54,177 nucleotides of DNA from Chloroflexota bacterium (GTDB lineage Bacteria > Chloroflexota > Limnocylindria > P2-11E): the NCBI GenBank assembly GCA_005889075.1, contig VBDQ01000071.1:1-54177 (forward strand), written 5' to 3'. A program made the translations under genes and the position numbers. The notes beneath the pieces were generated by a model that was given only the letters and a program-made list of their open reading frames with translations, was not told the origin of the DNA and searched no databases. This document shows positions 24,544 through 33,898 of the stretch, one piece after another (position 1 is the stretch's first letter; every line of letters begins with the position of its first letter).

Positions 24544-24771
24544 ATGTCTCCGGCCCCGGTCAAAGGACCGGTTCCTTTCTATCTCGATGACGTCGTCGTC
24601 CTGCGAAAGTCGCATCCCTGCGGCGGCGACACTTGGCGCGTCGTCCGGCTCGGCGCTGACATCGGCCTGCGGTGTTCGACTTGCGGACGGCGGGTCCTCG
24701 TCGCGCGTCGCGATCTCGAAAAGGACATGAAGCGGTTCGTAACGCGTGGACCGCTCGCTCCGGCCGACTAA
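24544..24771 (+). CDS. DUF951 family small protein
   Basis: The 75-residue protein matches DUF951: [20 protein letters not shown], then [20 protein letters not shown] and [12 protein letters not shown]. Cysteines in HPCGG and CSTCG could form a zinc site. It is common in Gram-positive bacteria and Chloroflexota; function is unknown. The ATG follows a TAGACT box with no Shine-Dalgarno. Confidence 0.9.
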   Translation: MSPAPVKGPVPFYLDDVVVLRKSHPCGGDTWRVVRLGADIGLRCSTCGRRVLVARRDLEKDMKRFVTRGPLAPAD

Positions 24772-24777
24772 GCCCTG

Positions 24778-26106
24778 GTGGCCGAGGCAACCCCCGCCGC
24801 GCCGGATCGCGGCCTCCTACGTAACCGCGCCTTCCTCGCGATCTGGTCGGCACAGATCCTCTCGCAGGTCGCCGCGAACGCGGTCACGAGCGCGCTCATC
24901 ATCCTCGTCGCCGAGATCACGCACTCGAACACGTCGTCGTCGCTGCTCATCCTGCTCGCGGTGCTCCCCGCGGTGCTCTTCGGTATCGCCGGCGGCGTCA
25001 TCGTCGATCGCACCGACAGGCGCCTCGTCCTGGTGGTCACCAACACGCTCCGCGCCGCGACGATCATCCCGCTCTTGCTCTTTGGGACGAGCCTCACAGT
25101 CGCGTACCTGGTGAACTTCATGGTGGCGACGGTAACGATCTTCTTCGTGCCGGCCGAGTCTGCCACCTTGCCCGCCATCGTCCCAAAGCGAAATCTTCTG
25201 GTGGCCAACTCGCTGTTCACGTTCACGTTCAACGGCGCGTTCCTCGTGGGATTCATCATCCTCGCGCCGATCGTCGTCAGTCTGTATGGCTACGAGCTGC
25301 TCTGGGTGATCATCGCGTTCATGTTCTCGATCGCTTCGCTCCTCTGCTCCACGCTCCCGCCGGCGCCGCAGCCAGAGAAGCCTCTCGACGTTCACGTCGC
25401 AGGAGAGGTCGCGGGGATGGCCGTCGCGCAGACGCGAGCCGGGATGAGTGAGGCATTCCATTACCTGCGATCGACGCCGCTCGTGACGTGGTCACTCGTC
25501 TACATCGCGCTCACGTACACGCTCGTGGCGATAGCCGGCGCGCTCGCGCCTGGTTTCGTCCGGGAGGTCCTGAAGGTCGGCGAGCGCAACGTCGTGATCC
25601 TCGTCGGCCCGGCGGGTATCGGTGTGGTGGCGGGTCTCGGGTTCCTGAATGTGGTGGGCGCCCGCTGGCGGCGGCCGAACGCGATCGGCACCGGACTCGT
25701 CGTCGCCTGCGCGGCCCTCGTCGCGCTTGCCGCGGCGCGTCCGTTCGCGGCGCTCTTCACGAGCGTCGGATCTCCCGGCCTCGGCGGAGCGTTTCCGATC
25801 TTCGCCGCGATCGTTTCGATCACCGCATTCTTCTTCGGGATCAGTTACGCCTTCGTCACCGTCCCGGCGATGACGCTCCTGCAAGAGGAGCTGCGCGACG
25901 ACATTCGGGGACGCGTCTTCGGCGTGCTCAACATGCTCGTCTCGGTCTTCAGCCTGCTCCCGCTCGTCATCGTCGGTCCTGTCGCCGACGTCTGGGGCGT
26001 CGCGCCGGTCTTCGTCGCCGCCGCGATCGTCGTCGGCGGCGTCTGGATCCGCAGCAGGAACGCGCGCGAAAGAGGAATTCGCCCAAGTACACTCGTCACT
26101 GAGTGA
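24778..26106 (+). CDS. Major facilitator superfamily transporter (MFS_3-like)
   Basis: The 442-residue protein has twelve hydrophobic segments and the loop 2-3 motif GGVIVDRTDRRLVLVV, the DRxxR signature. The NTAFLIxW-type start reads NRAFLAIWSAQILSQVAANA. It is related to enterobactin-exporter-like and macrolide-efflux-like permeases; substrate is unknown. GTG start seven bases after the previous gene. The TGA stop overlaps the GTG start of the ABC exporter gene (GTGA), so the three transporter genes are probably coupled. Confidence 0.88.
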   Translation: MAEATPAAPDRGLLRNRAFLAIWSAQILSQVAANAVTSALIILVAEITHSNTSSSLLILLAVLPAVLFGIAGGVIVDRTDRRLVLVVTNTLRAATIIPLLLFGTSLTVAYLVNFMVATVTIFFVPAESATLPAIVPKRNLLVANSLFTFTFNGAFLVGFIILAPIVVSLYGYELLWVIIAFMFSIASLLCSTLPPAPQPEKPLDVHVAGEVAGMAVAQTRAGMSEAFHYLRSTPLVTWSLVYIALTYTLVAIAGALAPGFVREVLKVGERNVVILVGPAGIGVVAGLGFLNVVGARWRRPNAIGTGLVVACAALVALAAARPFAALFTSVGSPGLGGAFPIFAAIVSITAFFFGISYAFVTVPAMTLLQEELRDDIRGRVFGVLNMLVSVFSLLPLVIVGPVADVWGVAPVFVAAAIVVGGVWIRSRNARERGIRPSTLVTE

Positions 26107-27956
26107 CCTCGCCCCGCTCCACCTTCTTCCATTACCTTGCTCGCTACCGCCTCCAGCTCGTCGCCGGCGCTGTCCTCGCGGCCGGAAGCTCGCTCGCGGC
26201 GGTCGTGCCACCGCGGTTCATCGGCGCGATCATCGATTCGCTCGGGCGTGCGGGAACTCAGTTCGAGGACGTCCTGCGATTCGCACTCCTCATCGTCGGT
26301 TTCGCCGCGCTCGAGGCATCGCTCCGCGCCGGCGCGCGTTACCTGATGCTGGACGCCTCGCGCAAAGCGGAGTACCGCATGCGCAACGACTTGTTCGCCC
26401 ATTTACAGCGCATGCACCTCGCTTACTTCCAGCACCAGCGCATCGGGGACCTCATGGCGAGGATGACGAACGACCTGACCTGGGTCCGCCAGATGATGGG
26501 ACCCGGCATCATGCAGGGCTCGTTCACGATCATGGTCTTCGTCTTCGCGGTTCTCTCCATGCTGTCCGTCTCGGTCAAGCTGACGATCCTGGCGATGATC
26601 CTCATGCCGCTCGCCTCGATCACCTTCTGGTACATCGGCCGCACCGTTCACGTCCGCTTCGAGCGTCTGCAATCACAGTTCGGCGACATGTCCACGAAGG
26701 CTCAGGAGAACTTCTCGGGCATCCGCGTCGTGAAGGCGTTCTCGCAGGAGAGCGCCGAGACGGATGACTTCGCGCGCGTTAATCGTGAGTACTTCCGCCG
26801 CGCCGTGTAGCTGACCGGGATGCAGGGCCTCATCTGGCCATCGATCAGCTTCATCATGGGCCTCGCCGTCCTCTCGGTCCTGTACGTCGGCGGTCAGGAC
26901 GCGATCCGCGGCGAGCTCTCGATCGGCTCGCTCGTGCAGTTCGTCGCCTACCTCTACCTCTTGCAGATGCCGATGATCAACATCGGCTGGATCTCGAACA
27001 TGTTCCAGGCCGGATGGGCCTCGCTCGGCCGGCTACAGGAGATCTTCAACGCGGCGCCGAAGGTCACGGACCCGATCGACCCGGTCGAGACCGCGATCCG
27101 CGGGGAGGTCGAGTTCCGCGGCGTGAGCTTCGCCTACGGGCAGACCATCGTCTTGCACGACATCTCGTTCAAGATCGCCGCCGGCGGATCGCTCGCGATC
27201 GTCGGGCCGACCGGATCGGGGAAGACCACGCTCGTCAACCTCATCCCCCGGCTGTTCGACGTGCAGCAGGGTGAGGTGCTCCTCGACGGCATCAGCGTGG
27301 AGCGGCGCCCGCTCGAGCAGCTCCGCCGCGCGGTCGGCTACGTGCCCCAGGAAACGTTCCTCTTCTCGGTCCCGCTGCGCGAGAACGTGGGGCTCGGTCT
27401 CGACGATCGGCTGACGGACAGTCAGCTCGATTGGGCCGGCGACGTGTCGCAGCTCAACAAGGACGTCGAGGACTTCCCCGCGCGTTACGACACGATGATC
27501 GGCGAGCGCGGCGTGACGCTGTCCGGCGGCCAGAAGCAGCGCACCGCCATCGCCCGCGCGGTCGCCAAGGATCCTCGCGTGCTCATCCTCGACGATGCGC
27601 TCTCCGCGGTGGACACCTACACCGAGGCCGAGATCCTCCGCCGGCTCCGCGGCGTGATGCGAGAACGCACGAGCATCGTCGTCGCGCACCGTATCTCCAC
27701 CGTGAAGGACGCCGACGAGATCCTCGTCCTTGATGACGGACGGATCGTCGAGCGCGGCTCGCATCGCGATCTGCTGGAGCACGGCGGTCTCTACGCCCAG
27801 ATGTACCGCCGGCAGCTACTCGAAGAAGAGCTCGAGGTCGACGAAGAGCGCGAGGAGCACGAAAAGCGCGTCAAAGCAGAGGTCGACGACGAGGCGCCGC
27901 GCTTCGGCCTCCGACCACCGCTCGGGGGCCGGGGGGCAGAGCCCCCCGATCGCTGA
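26103..27956 (+). pseudogene. ABC exporter subunit 1 (TMD-NBD) interrupted by an amber codon
   Basis: The reading frame 26103-27956 is continuous except for TAG at 26808-26810 (codon 236). Before it lie transmembrane helices with AGAVLAAGSSLAAVVPPRFI; after it come more helices and the ATPase: Walker A GPTGSGKTT, signature LSGGQKQR, Walker B LILDDALSAVD, switch VVAHRIS. Walker B has Asp instead of Glu, typical of the degenerate partner in heterodimeric exporters. A single C-to-T change (CAG to TAG) in the loop FRRAV-x-LTGMQGL would explain the stop. It may be a mutation, an assembly error or read-through. Unbroken partner follows. Confidence 0.82.
27931..27947 (+). other. GC hairpin at the end of ABC exporter subunit 1
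   Basis: GGGGGGC (27931-27937), loop AGA, GCCCCCC (27941-27947) is a perfect seven-base-pair hairpin inside the last codons (GGRGAEPPDR), seven bases before the TGATG junction with the next gene. No U-tract. Confidence 0.5.
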
Positions 27957-29809
27957 TGGGCATACACCACGGCGGGGGTGCCGGCGGCCGCGGCGTCTTC
28001 GATGAGGACGAGATCCTCGGGAAGGCCTACGACGCCCGCCTCATGCGCCGGCTGCTGGGATACCTCCGTCCCTATCGTGGGTTAGTCGTCCTCGGGCTCG
28101 GGATCATCCTCGGCCTCTCGGTGACCGAGGCGGCGCCGCCCGTCCTCGCGAAGTTCATCGTGGACAACGCGATCACGCCGGCGGTGAACGGCCAGATCGG
28201 CGTCGACGAAGGGCTCTCCCGGCTCGCGCCGCTCGGACTCGCGTACATCGCGGTCCTGCTGGTGAGCTCGAGCCTGCGCTACGGCCAGAACATGCTCGCG
28301 AGCTACGTCGGTCAGAACGCGATGTACGACCTGCGGGTGCAGCTCTTCGCGCACCTGCAGGGGCTGTCGCTCACGTTCTTCGACCGCAACCCGGTCGGTC
28401 GCCTCATGACGAGGATCACCAACGACATCGATGCGCTCACCGACATGGTCACGCAAGGCGTGGTCGCGATCTTCGGCGACATCCTGGTGATCGGCGTCAT
28501 CGCGATCGTCCTGCTCGTTCTGGATCTGCGGCTCGCGCTGGTGACCTTCGCAGCGCTGCCGATCCTGATCTGGCTGACTCTCTACTTCCGGCGGATCATG
28601 CGCGACTCGTTTCGGGCGATCCGCATCCGCCTCGCGCGGATCAACGCGTATCTCAACGAGAACCTCTCGGGGATGGCGATCGTGCAGCTGTTCACGCGCG
28701 AACGGGCTTCCTACAAGCAGTTCGACGACCTCAACACGGATCTTCTCAACGCTAACCGCGGTCAGATCCGCGCGATGTCGATGTTCTTTCCAGCCGTTGG
28801 CTTCACGCGCGCGGCGACCAGTGCCGCACTCTTCGTCGCCGGAGCGTACTGGATCCTGCAGGGGCAGCTGACCCTCGGAACGCTGCTGGCCTTCTGGCAG
28901 CTCGTGGACCGGTTCTTTCAGCCGTTCGGCGACCTCGCGGAGAAGTACAACATCATGCAGGCGGCGATGGCCTCATCGGAGCGCGTCTTCCGCCTGCTGG
29001 ACACCGAGGCAACGATCGTCGACCCGCCGCACCCGCGGGAGCTCACGCACGTCCGGGGCGAGATCGCCTTTGAGAACGTGAGCTTCGCGTACAACGAGGG
29101 CGACTGGGTGCTCCGCGACGTGAGCCTCAAGATCTCGGCCGCGGAGAGCGTCGCCATCGTCGGCGCGACCGGCGCCGGCAAGACGTCGATCATCAGCCTG
29201 ATCTCGCGCTTCTATGACGTCCAGAAGGGCCGCATCCTGCTCGACGGATTGGACCTTCGCGAGCTGCGGCAGGCCGACGTCCGAAAGCACGTCGGCGTGG
29301 TGCTCCAGGACCCGTTCATCTTCGCCGGCACGATCGCGTCGAATATCCGACTCAATAACACCGCCATCTCGGACGACCAGGTGCGGAGCGCCGCGAGCTT
29401 CGTGAACGCCGACAAATTCATCGAGAAGCTGCCCCAGGGCTACGACACCGTCGTCACCGAGCGCGGCTCGACCCTCTCGGTCGGGCAGAAGCAGCTCCTC
29501 GCGTTCGCGCGAGCGATCGCGTTCAACCCCGAGATCTTGCTCGTGCTGGACGAAGCGACGAGCTCCGTCGACACGGAGACCGAGCATCTGATCCAGGACG
29601 CGCTCGCCAAGCTGATGGTCGGGCGCACTTCGATCATCATCGCCCACCGGCTTTCAACGATCCAGAACGTCGACCGGATCATCGTCCTGCACAAGGGACG
29701 CGTGGTGGAGATGGGGAGCCACCGCGATCTGCTGTCGCAGCGCGGCGTCTACCACCGGCTGTATGAGCTGCAGTACCGCGCGCATGAAGTGGAGACCCGT
29801 TCGGTGTAG
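27956..29809 (+). CDS. ABC exporter subunit 2 (TMD-NBD)
   Basis: The 617-residue half-exporter has six membrane helices (for example LVVLGLGIILGLSVTEAAPP) and a C-terminal ATPase. Walker A is GATGAGKTS, Walker B LLVLDEATSSVD with the catalytic Glu, and the switch is IIAHRLS. The signature LSVGQKQL lacks the second Gly of LSGGQ. With subunit 1 having an altered Walker B, the pair resembles asymmetric heterodimeric multidrug or lipid exporters such as TM287/288. ATG overlaps the previous stop (TGATG). Confidence 0.93.
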   Translation: MGIHHGGGAGGRGVFDEDEILGKAYDARLMRRLLGYLRPYRGLVVLGLGIILGLSVTEAAPPVLAKFIVDNAITPAVNGQIGVDEGLSRLAPLGLAYIAVLLVSSSLRYGQNMLASYVGQNAMYDLRVQLFAHLQGLSLTFFDRNPVGRLMTRITNDIDALTDMVTQGVVAIFGDILVIGVIAIVLLVLDLRLALVTFAALPILIWLTLYFRRIMRDSFRAIRIRLARINAYLNENLSGMAIVQLFTRERASYKQFDDLNTDLLNANRGQIRAMSMFFPAVGFTRAATSAALFVAGAYWILQGQLTLGTLLAFWQLVDRFFQPFGDLAEKYNIMQAAMASSERVFRLLDTEATIVDPPHPRELTHVRGEIAFENVSFAYNEGDWVLRDVSLKISAAESVAIVGATGAGKTSIISLISRFYDVQKGRILLDGLDLRELRQADVRKHVGVVLQDPFIFAGTIASNIRLNNTAISDDQVRSAASFVNADKFIEKLPQGYDTVVTERGSTLSVGQKQLLAFARAIAFNPEILLVLDEATSSVDTETEHLIQDALAKLMVGRTSIIIAHRLSTIQNVDRIIVLHKGRVVEMGSHRDLLSQRGVYHRLYELQYRAHEVETRSV

Positions 29810-29819
29810 CCGAGCGCGC

Positions 29820-30884
29820 CTAGGGCAGCGTGCTGATCGGTGGGATCGACACCGTCGGGGCCGGCCCGAGCGTCGGCGTCGGGAGTGCCGACGGCAGCGG
29901 AGCCACGGTCGCGATCGGCGTGGGTGTCGGAGTGCTTGACGCGTTCGCGCTTGCAGTAGGCGAGGGCGACCTCGTCGCGCTCGGGAGGGTCGGAAGGATA
30001 CCCGTCGGTGTCGCGAGGGCCGACGACGTGGGAGCGGCGGTAGGCGTCGGTTGGATCGAGAGCGCGGGCGTCGCGATGGAGATCGGCGTGACGGTTGGGG
30101 CGGGTGAGGCCGTTCGGGCCGGACTCGGCGTCGGGCTTGTGGTCTGAGCCGGGCTCGTGGTCTGAGCCGGCGGCGTCTGCGGAGCTGGCGCGCGGATCGG
30201 GCCGGTAGTGCTCGTCGGGGCAGGCGAGGGCGAGGGTCGCGAGGTCGGTGCGGCGGTGGGCGCGGGGGGTGCCGGTGCGGGCACGGGCCGGGTCGGCGGA
30301 GTGCCCGGGCTGACCATCGTCGCGCTGCCTGCCGGCACGGTCACCGAAACGCCGGCCGCGGCGGTCTCGACGGACCCGTCGGTCACCACGATCGTGGTGG
30401 CGCCATCCGCGTCGACCGAGACGAACTCGCCCGAGCCGGCACGGACGACGGATGCCATGGCCATGGTGTGGACCTCATAGCGCCCGCGCCAGGAGAGGCT
30501 CTGCGAGATCGAGTACCACGCGCGGCCCAGGGTCTGGCGCATGCGGACGACGACGTCACCCGCCTCTGTCCCGAGGTACTCGATGACCAGCTCGCTCTCG
30601 GTGTCGAGGACGACCGTGGATCCGTCGCCGTAGGTGATCAGGGCCTGACCGGTCGAATCCGTCCGGATGCGGTCGCCGCTGTAGACGACCTTCGCGCTGT
30701 CCACCTCCAGCGCGCCGTTTTGCCGGCCCACGGTCACGTGCAGGCTGATAGGACCCAGCAACGCCGACTGAGCTTCGGCCTGCGAGGCGAACACGGCGAA
30801 AAACCCGCCGAGAACCCCGACAGCGACCAAGGCGACGATAGCCGCTCGCGCGGGAGGGCCCATCGTGCCAGAGCGTGCGGTCAC
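29820..30884 (-). CDS. FecR-domain secreted protein with long Pro/Thr/Ser-rich tail
   Basis: The 354-residue protein has an N-terminal signal anchor (AIVALVAVGVLGGFFAVFAS), a FecR-like beta domain (about 45-195: SGDRIRTDSTGQALITYGDG, STVVLDTESELVIEYLG, VRAGSGEFVSVDADG) and then about 160 residues of Pro/Thr/Ser/Ala with PTP and SPAP repeats, a wall-spanning type tail. FecR domains sense or bind ligands outside the membrane; no sigma factor is adjacent. Start is GTG 30884 or ATG 30863. It is divergent from phoD. Confidence 0.8.
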   Translation of the reverse strand: MTARSGTMGPPARAAIVALVAVGVLGGFFAVFASQAEAQSALLGPISLHVTVGRQNGALEVDSAKVVYSGDRIRTDSTGQALITYGDGSTVVLDTESELVIEYLGTEAGDVVVRMRQTLGRAWYSISQSLSWRGRYEVHTMAMASVVRAGSGEFVSVDADGATTIVVTDGSVETAAAGVSVTVPAGSATMVSPGTPPTRPVPAPAPPAPTAAPTSRPSPSPAPTSTTGPIRAPAPQTPPAQTTSPAQTTSPTPSPARTASPAPTVTPISIATPALSIQPTPTAAPTSSALATPTGILPTLPSATRSPSPTASANASSTPTPTPIATVAPLPSALPTPTLGPAPTVSIPPISTLP

Positions 30885-30948
30885 AAGCCGAGATCGACGT
30901 CACTCTTTCGGGGGAGTTCCAGGTAAACAGTTCGTTATCGTCGCGTCG

Positions 30949-32499
30949 GTGCCTGAGCATCGTGGGCTCACGCGGCGCGCGTTCATCGCCCGGGCCGCTG
31001 CGCTCGCCGTCGCGAGCCAGCTGCCCGCCTGTGCCCGGGCGCAGGTCAAGTTCGACAAGTACCCGTTCACGCTCGGCGTCGCGTCGGGCGATCCTCTTCC
31101 GGACGGCGTCGTGCTCTGGACACGCCTCGCGCCAGATCCGCTGCACGGCGGTGGGATGAGCGCGGCTCCGGTCGATGTCGCCTGGGAGGTCGCACGCGAC
31201 GAGGCCATGAAGGACGTCGCGCGGTCCGGGGTCACGACCGCGTCGCCCGATCTTGCTCATTCGGTGCACGTCGAAGTGAGCGGCCTCGAGGCGGACCGTC
31301 CATATTGGTACCGCTTTCGCGCCGGCGATGCGGAGAGTCCCACCGGTCGCACTCACACGTCCCCGCCCGCGGGTTCGCCGGCGCAGCGCATCCGCTTCGC
31401 GTTCGCGTCGTGCCAGAACTACACGCAGGGCTATTACACGGCGCACGCGAACCTTGCGCGAGAGGATCTTGATGCGGTCGTGTTCCTCGGCGACTACATC
31501 TATGAGGGAACGCCCCGCGGCATTCTCGTCCGCGATTACGCGAAGAGCGGCTGGAGCTTCACGCTCGCCGACTATCGCGACCGCTACGCGCAGTACAAGA
31601 GCGACCGCGATCTCCAGACGGCGCACGCCGCGTTTCCCTGGATCATGACCTGGGACGACCACGAGGTGGAGAACAACTACGCGGGCGGGATCGAGAAGGA
31701 CGATCAGCACAAGGCGGCGCTCCTCGAGCGCGCGGCGGCGTACCAGGCCTACTACGAGCACCAGCCCCTCCGCGGCCCGCGCCCGCAGGGCCCGGACCTC
31801 CGCCTGTATCGCTCGATCTCGTACGGCGACCTGGTCACGTTCTTCGTTCTGGATACGCGGCAGTACCGCTCGCCGGAGGTGTCGCTGTGCCGAGAAGAGG
31901 AGGAGACCCCTTCGGGCTACTGCCCGGCGAGCCTCGATCCGAAGCGAACGATGCTCGGCGCGCAGCAACGCGAATGGCTGCTTGGGGAGCTCGGCGGCTC
32001 GCGAGCGCAGTGGAACGTGGTCGCGCAGTCCGTCCGGTTCGCTCAGCAAGACTCGAATCCGGATGCGGCGAGGCACACGTTCGATGGCGTCGACAACTGG
32101 ATGGGGTACGTCGCCGACCGCCAATCGATCGTTGACCGGCTCGCGAAGACGAAGAACCCCGTCGTGATCTCGGGCGACAGCCACGTGAACTTCGTCTACG
32201 ACCTGCGGCGCGACTTCGCCGACCCGCGCTCGCCGGTGGTCGGCGCGGAGCTGCTCGGCACATCGATCAGCTCGGAGGGCGATGCGTCGCCCGCCTCGAC
32301 CCAGTTCGACCCGTCGACGAAGAACCCGCAGCTGCGGTTCTTCGACAACCATCGCGGCTACGTCCGCTGCTCGATCGAGCGAAGCCGCCTCACCGCGGAT
32401 TTTCGCGCGGTCTCTACGGTTCGCCAGCCCACGGCGAGCGTCAGCACGATCGCGAGCTTCGCGATCGACGACGGGCGGCCCGGAGCGCATCGCATCTGA
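30949..32499 (+). CDS. phoD: Alkaline phosphatase D (PhoD-like phosphodiesterase/phosphatase)
   Basis: The 516-residue protein has a Tat signal (TRRAFIARAAALAVASQLPA followed by CA). The N-terminal Ig-like domain (YPFTLGVASGDPLPDGVVLW) leads into the calcium/iron metallophosphatase domain: FAFASCQNYTQGYYT, VFLGDYIYEG, WDDHEVENNYAGG, VLDTRQYRS and ISGDSHVNFVYDL. PhoD hydrolyses phosphomonoesters and diesters such as teichoic acid or phospholipid, so it likely recovers phosphate outside the cell. The frame extends upstream to 30865; GTG 30949 fits the signal. The stop overlaps CTG of the next gene. Confidence 0.93.
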   Translation: MPEHRGLTRRAFIARAAALAVASQLPACARAQVKFDKYPFTLGVASGDPLPDGVVLWTRLAPDPLHGGGMSAAPVDVAWEVARDEAMKDVARSGVTTASPDLAHSVHVEVSGLEADRPYWYRFRAGDAESPTGRTHTSPPAGSPAQRIRFAFASCQNYTQGYYTAHANLAREDLDAVVFLGDYIYEGTPRGILVRDYAKSGWSFTLADYRDRYAQYKSDRDLQTAHAAFPWIMTWDDHEVENNYAGGIEKDDQHKAALLERAAAYQAYYEHQPLRGPRPQGPDLRLYRSISYGDLVTFFVLDTRQYRSPEVSLCREEEETPSGYCPASLDPKRTMLGAQQREWLLGELGGSRAQWNVVAQSVRFAQQDSNPDAARHTFDGVDNWMGYVADRQSIVDRLAKTKNPVVISGDSHVNFVYDLRRDFADPRSPVVGAELLGTSISSEGDASPASTQFDPSTKNPQLRFFDNHRGYVRCSIERSRLTADFRAVSTVRQPTASVSTIASFAIDDGRPGAHRI

Positions 32500-33308
32500 G
32501 CGGGCTGGGCGCCGACGAAGCGGTCGCCATCGGGGTCGAGGCGGCGCTCGCGGCGGGGAAGCTGCTCGTTCAGCGCTTCCGCGGCCCGGCCTCGGGCGTT
32601 CGCTCCAAGTCGAGCGCGACCGATCTCGTCTCGGAGGCGGACGAGCGCGCCGAGCGGACCATCGTCGGATACCTTCGCGCGCGGCGGCCGGACGACGGCA
32701 TCGTCGCGGAGGAAGGCTCGAGCGCGAGCGGCGGGACCGGGATCAGGTGGTTCATCGATCCGCTCGACGGGACCATCAACTTCCTCTACGGGATCCCGCA
32801 CTGGTGCGTCGCCATCTGCTGTGTGGACGAGGGCGGCGGCCTCGCCGGCGTCATCTACGACCCGCTGCGCGACGAGCTCTTCACCGCCACGCGCGGGGGC
32901 GGCGCCTTCGTCGGCGAAGCCCGACTCCGAGTGACGGACAAAGCGGACCTCGCGAGTGCGCTGGTCGGTACCGGGTTCGCATATGTCGCAGACAGCAGGC
33001 GTCTGCAGGGACGCATCCTGGCGGGTGTCGTCGGCGAGGTTCGCGATGTCCGCCGCGCGGGATCGGCGTCCCTTGATCTAGCTTCTGTCGCTGGCGGGCG
33101 GCTGGATGCCTATTTCGAGTCAGTCGACGCGCCGTGGGATTGGATGGCCGGTGCGTTGCTCGTGCGAGAGGCCGGCGGTCGCGTCACCGAGCTGCATCCC
33201 GACGATCCCGCGCTCCCCCGCATCATCGCGAGCGCTCCTGCGATCCACGACGCGCTCAATCGATTGCTCGCGGAGGCCGTGCAGAAGGCACAAAACTCAA
33301 TAGACTGA
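32496..33308 (+). CDS. Inositol monophosphatase family protein
   Basis: The 270-residue protein belongs to the lithium-sensitive phosphatase family. Metal motifs are EEGSS (about 72), [10 protein letters not shown] (about 88) and [18 protein letters not shown] (about 205). The N-terminal helix is [17 protein letters not shown] and [16 protein letters not shown]. The conserved start precedes the ATG available inside; CTG 32496 overlapping the phoD TGA is the only NTG codon upstream of the family start besides CTG 32505. Substrate may be an inositol or sugar phosphate. Confidence 0.88.
   Translation: MSGLGADEAVAIGVEAALAAGKLLVQRFRGPASGVRSKSSATDLVSEADERAERTIVGYLRARRPDDGIVAEEGSSASGGTGIRWFIDPLDGTINFLYGIPHWCVAICCVDEGGGLAGVIYDPLRDELFTATRGGGAFVGEARLRVTDKADLASALVGTGFAYVADSRRLQGRILAGVVGEVRDVRRAGSASLDLASVAGGRLDAYFESVDAPWDWMAGALLVREAGGRVTELHPDDPALPRIIASAPAIHDALNRLLAEAVQKAQNSID
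33301..33306 (+). promoter_or_regulatory. TAGACT -10-like box before nuoB
   Basis: TAGACT ends seven bases before the nuoB ATG at 33314. The same box lies eight bases before DUF951, so nuoB would be transcribed as a leaderless mRNA, although GAGG at 33307-33311 is present as a possible weak site. Confidence 0.5.
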
Positions 33309-33313
33309 GGTCG

Positions 33314-33895
33314 ATGGCGATCGACGAAAAGAACCGCGCGCGGCCGATCGACTTCGAGGAGGACGTCATCCAACGGCGTCCTCTTACGACGCAGACGGGG
33401 CTGGGCACGCCCGACCCCACCTCGCCAACGCCCGGAGTGCTGGCGAACGACGACAACATCGTCTTCACGACCGTGAACAACCTCGTCAACTGGGCGCGCT
33501 CGCGATCGCCCTGGCCGCTCGGCTACGGCCTGGCCTGCTGCGCGATCGAGATGATGGCGGCGTCGATGTCCCACCACGACACCGCACGCTTCGGGATGGA
33601 GGTCTTCCGCTCGAGCCCCAGACAGGCCGACGTGATGATCGTGGCGGGCACGGTGACCCACAAGATGGCGCCGCGGCTGCGCCGGCTCTACGAGCAGATG
33701 CCCGAGCCCAAATGGGTCATCGCAATGGGCAACTGCGCATCGTCCGGCGGCGAGTTCTGGGACAGCTACGCGACGCTTCAAGGAGTCGACACGATCGTGC
33801 CGGTGGACGTCTACGTGCCCGGGTGTCCCCCGCGGCCCGAGGCGCTCATCGAGGGGCTCCTGCGGCTTCGCGAGAAGATCTCGAGGGGCGGCTGA
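33314..33895 (+). CDS. nuoB: NADH-quinone oxidoreductase subunit B
   Basis: The 193-residue subunit carries cluster N2, which passes electrons to quinone. The ligand motif is CCAIEM with tandem Cys, followed by [29 protein letters not shown] and [14 protein letters not shown]. The N-terminal 45 residues are an extra Pro/Thr-rich leader. nuoA is absent upstream; the gene starts its own cluster after the inositol phosphatase. nuoD follows in the same frame after one TGA. Confidence 0.96.
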   Translation: MAIDEKNRARPIDFEEDVIQRRPLTTQTGLGTPDPTSPTPGVLANDDNIVFTTVNNLVNWARSRSPWPLGYGLACCAIEMMAASMSHHDTARFGMEVFRSSPRQADVMIVAGTVTHKMAPRLRRLYEQMPEPKWVIAMGNCASSGGEFWDSYATLQGVDTIVPVDVYVPGCPPRPEALIEGLLRLREKISRGG

Positions 33896-33898
33896 GCC

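Noticed and set aside
26808-26810. TAG as pyrrolysine codon
   Set aside because: No pylT or pyl genes are seen and no functional reason favours it; a nonsense change or error is simpler.
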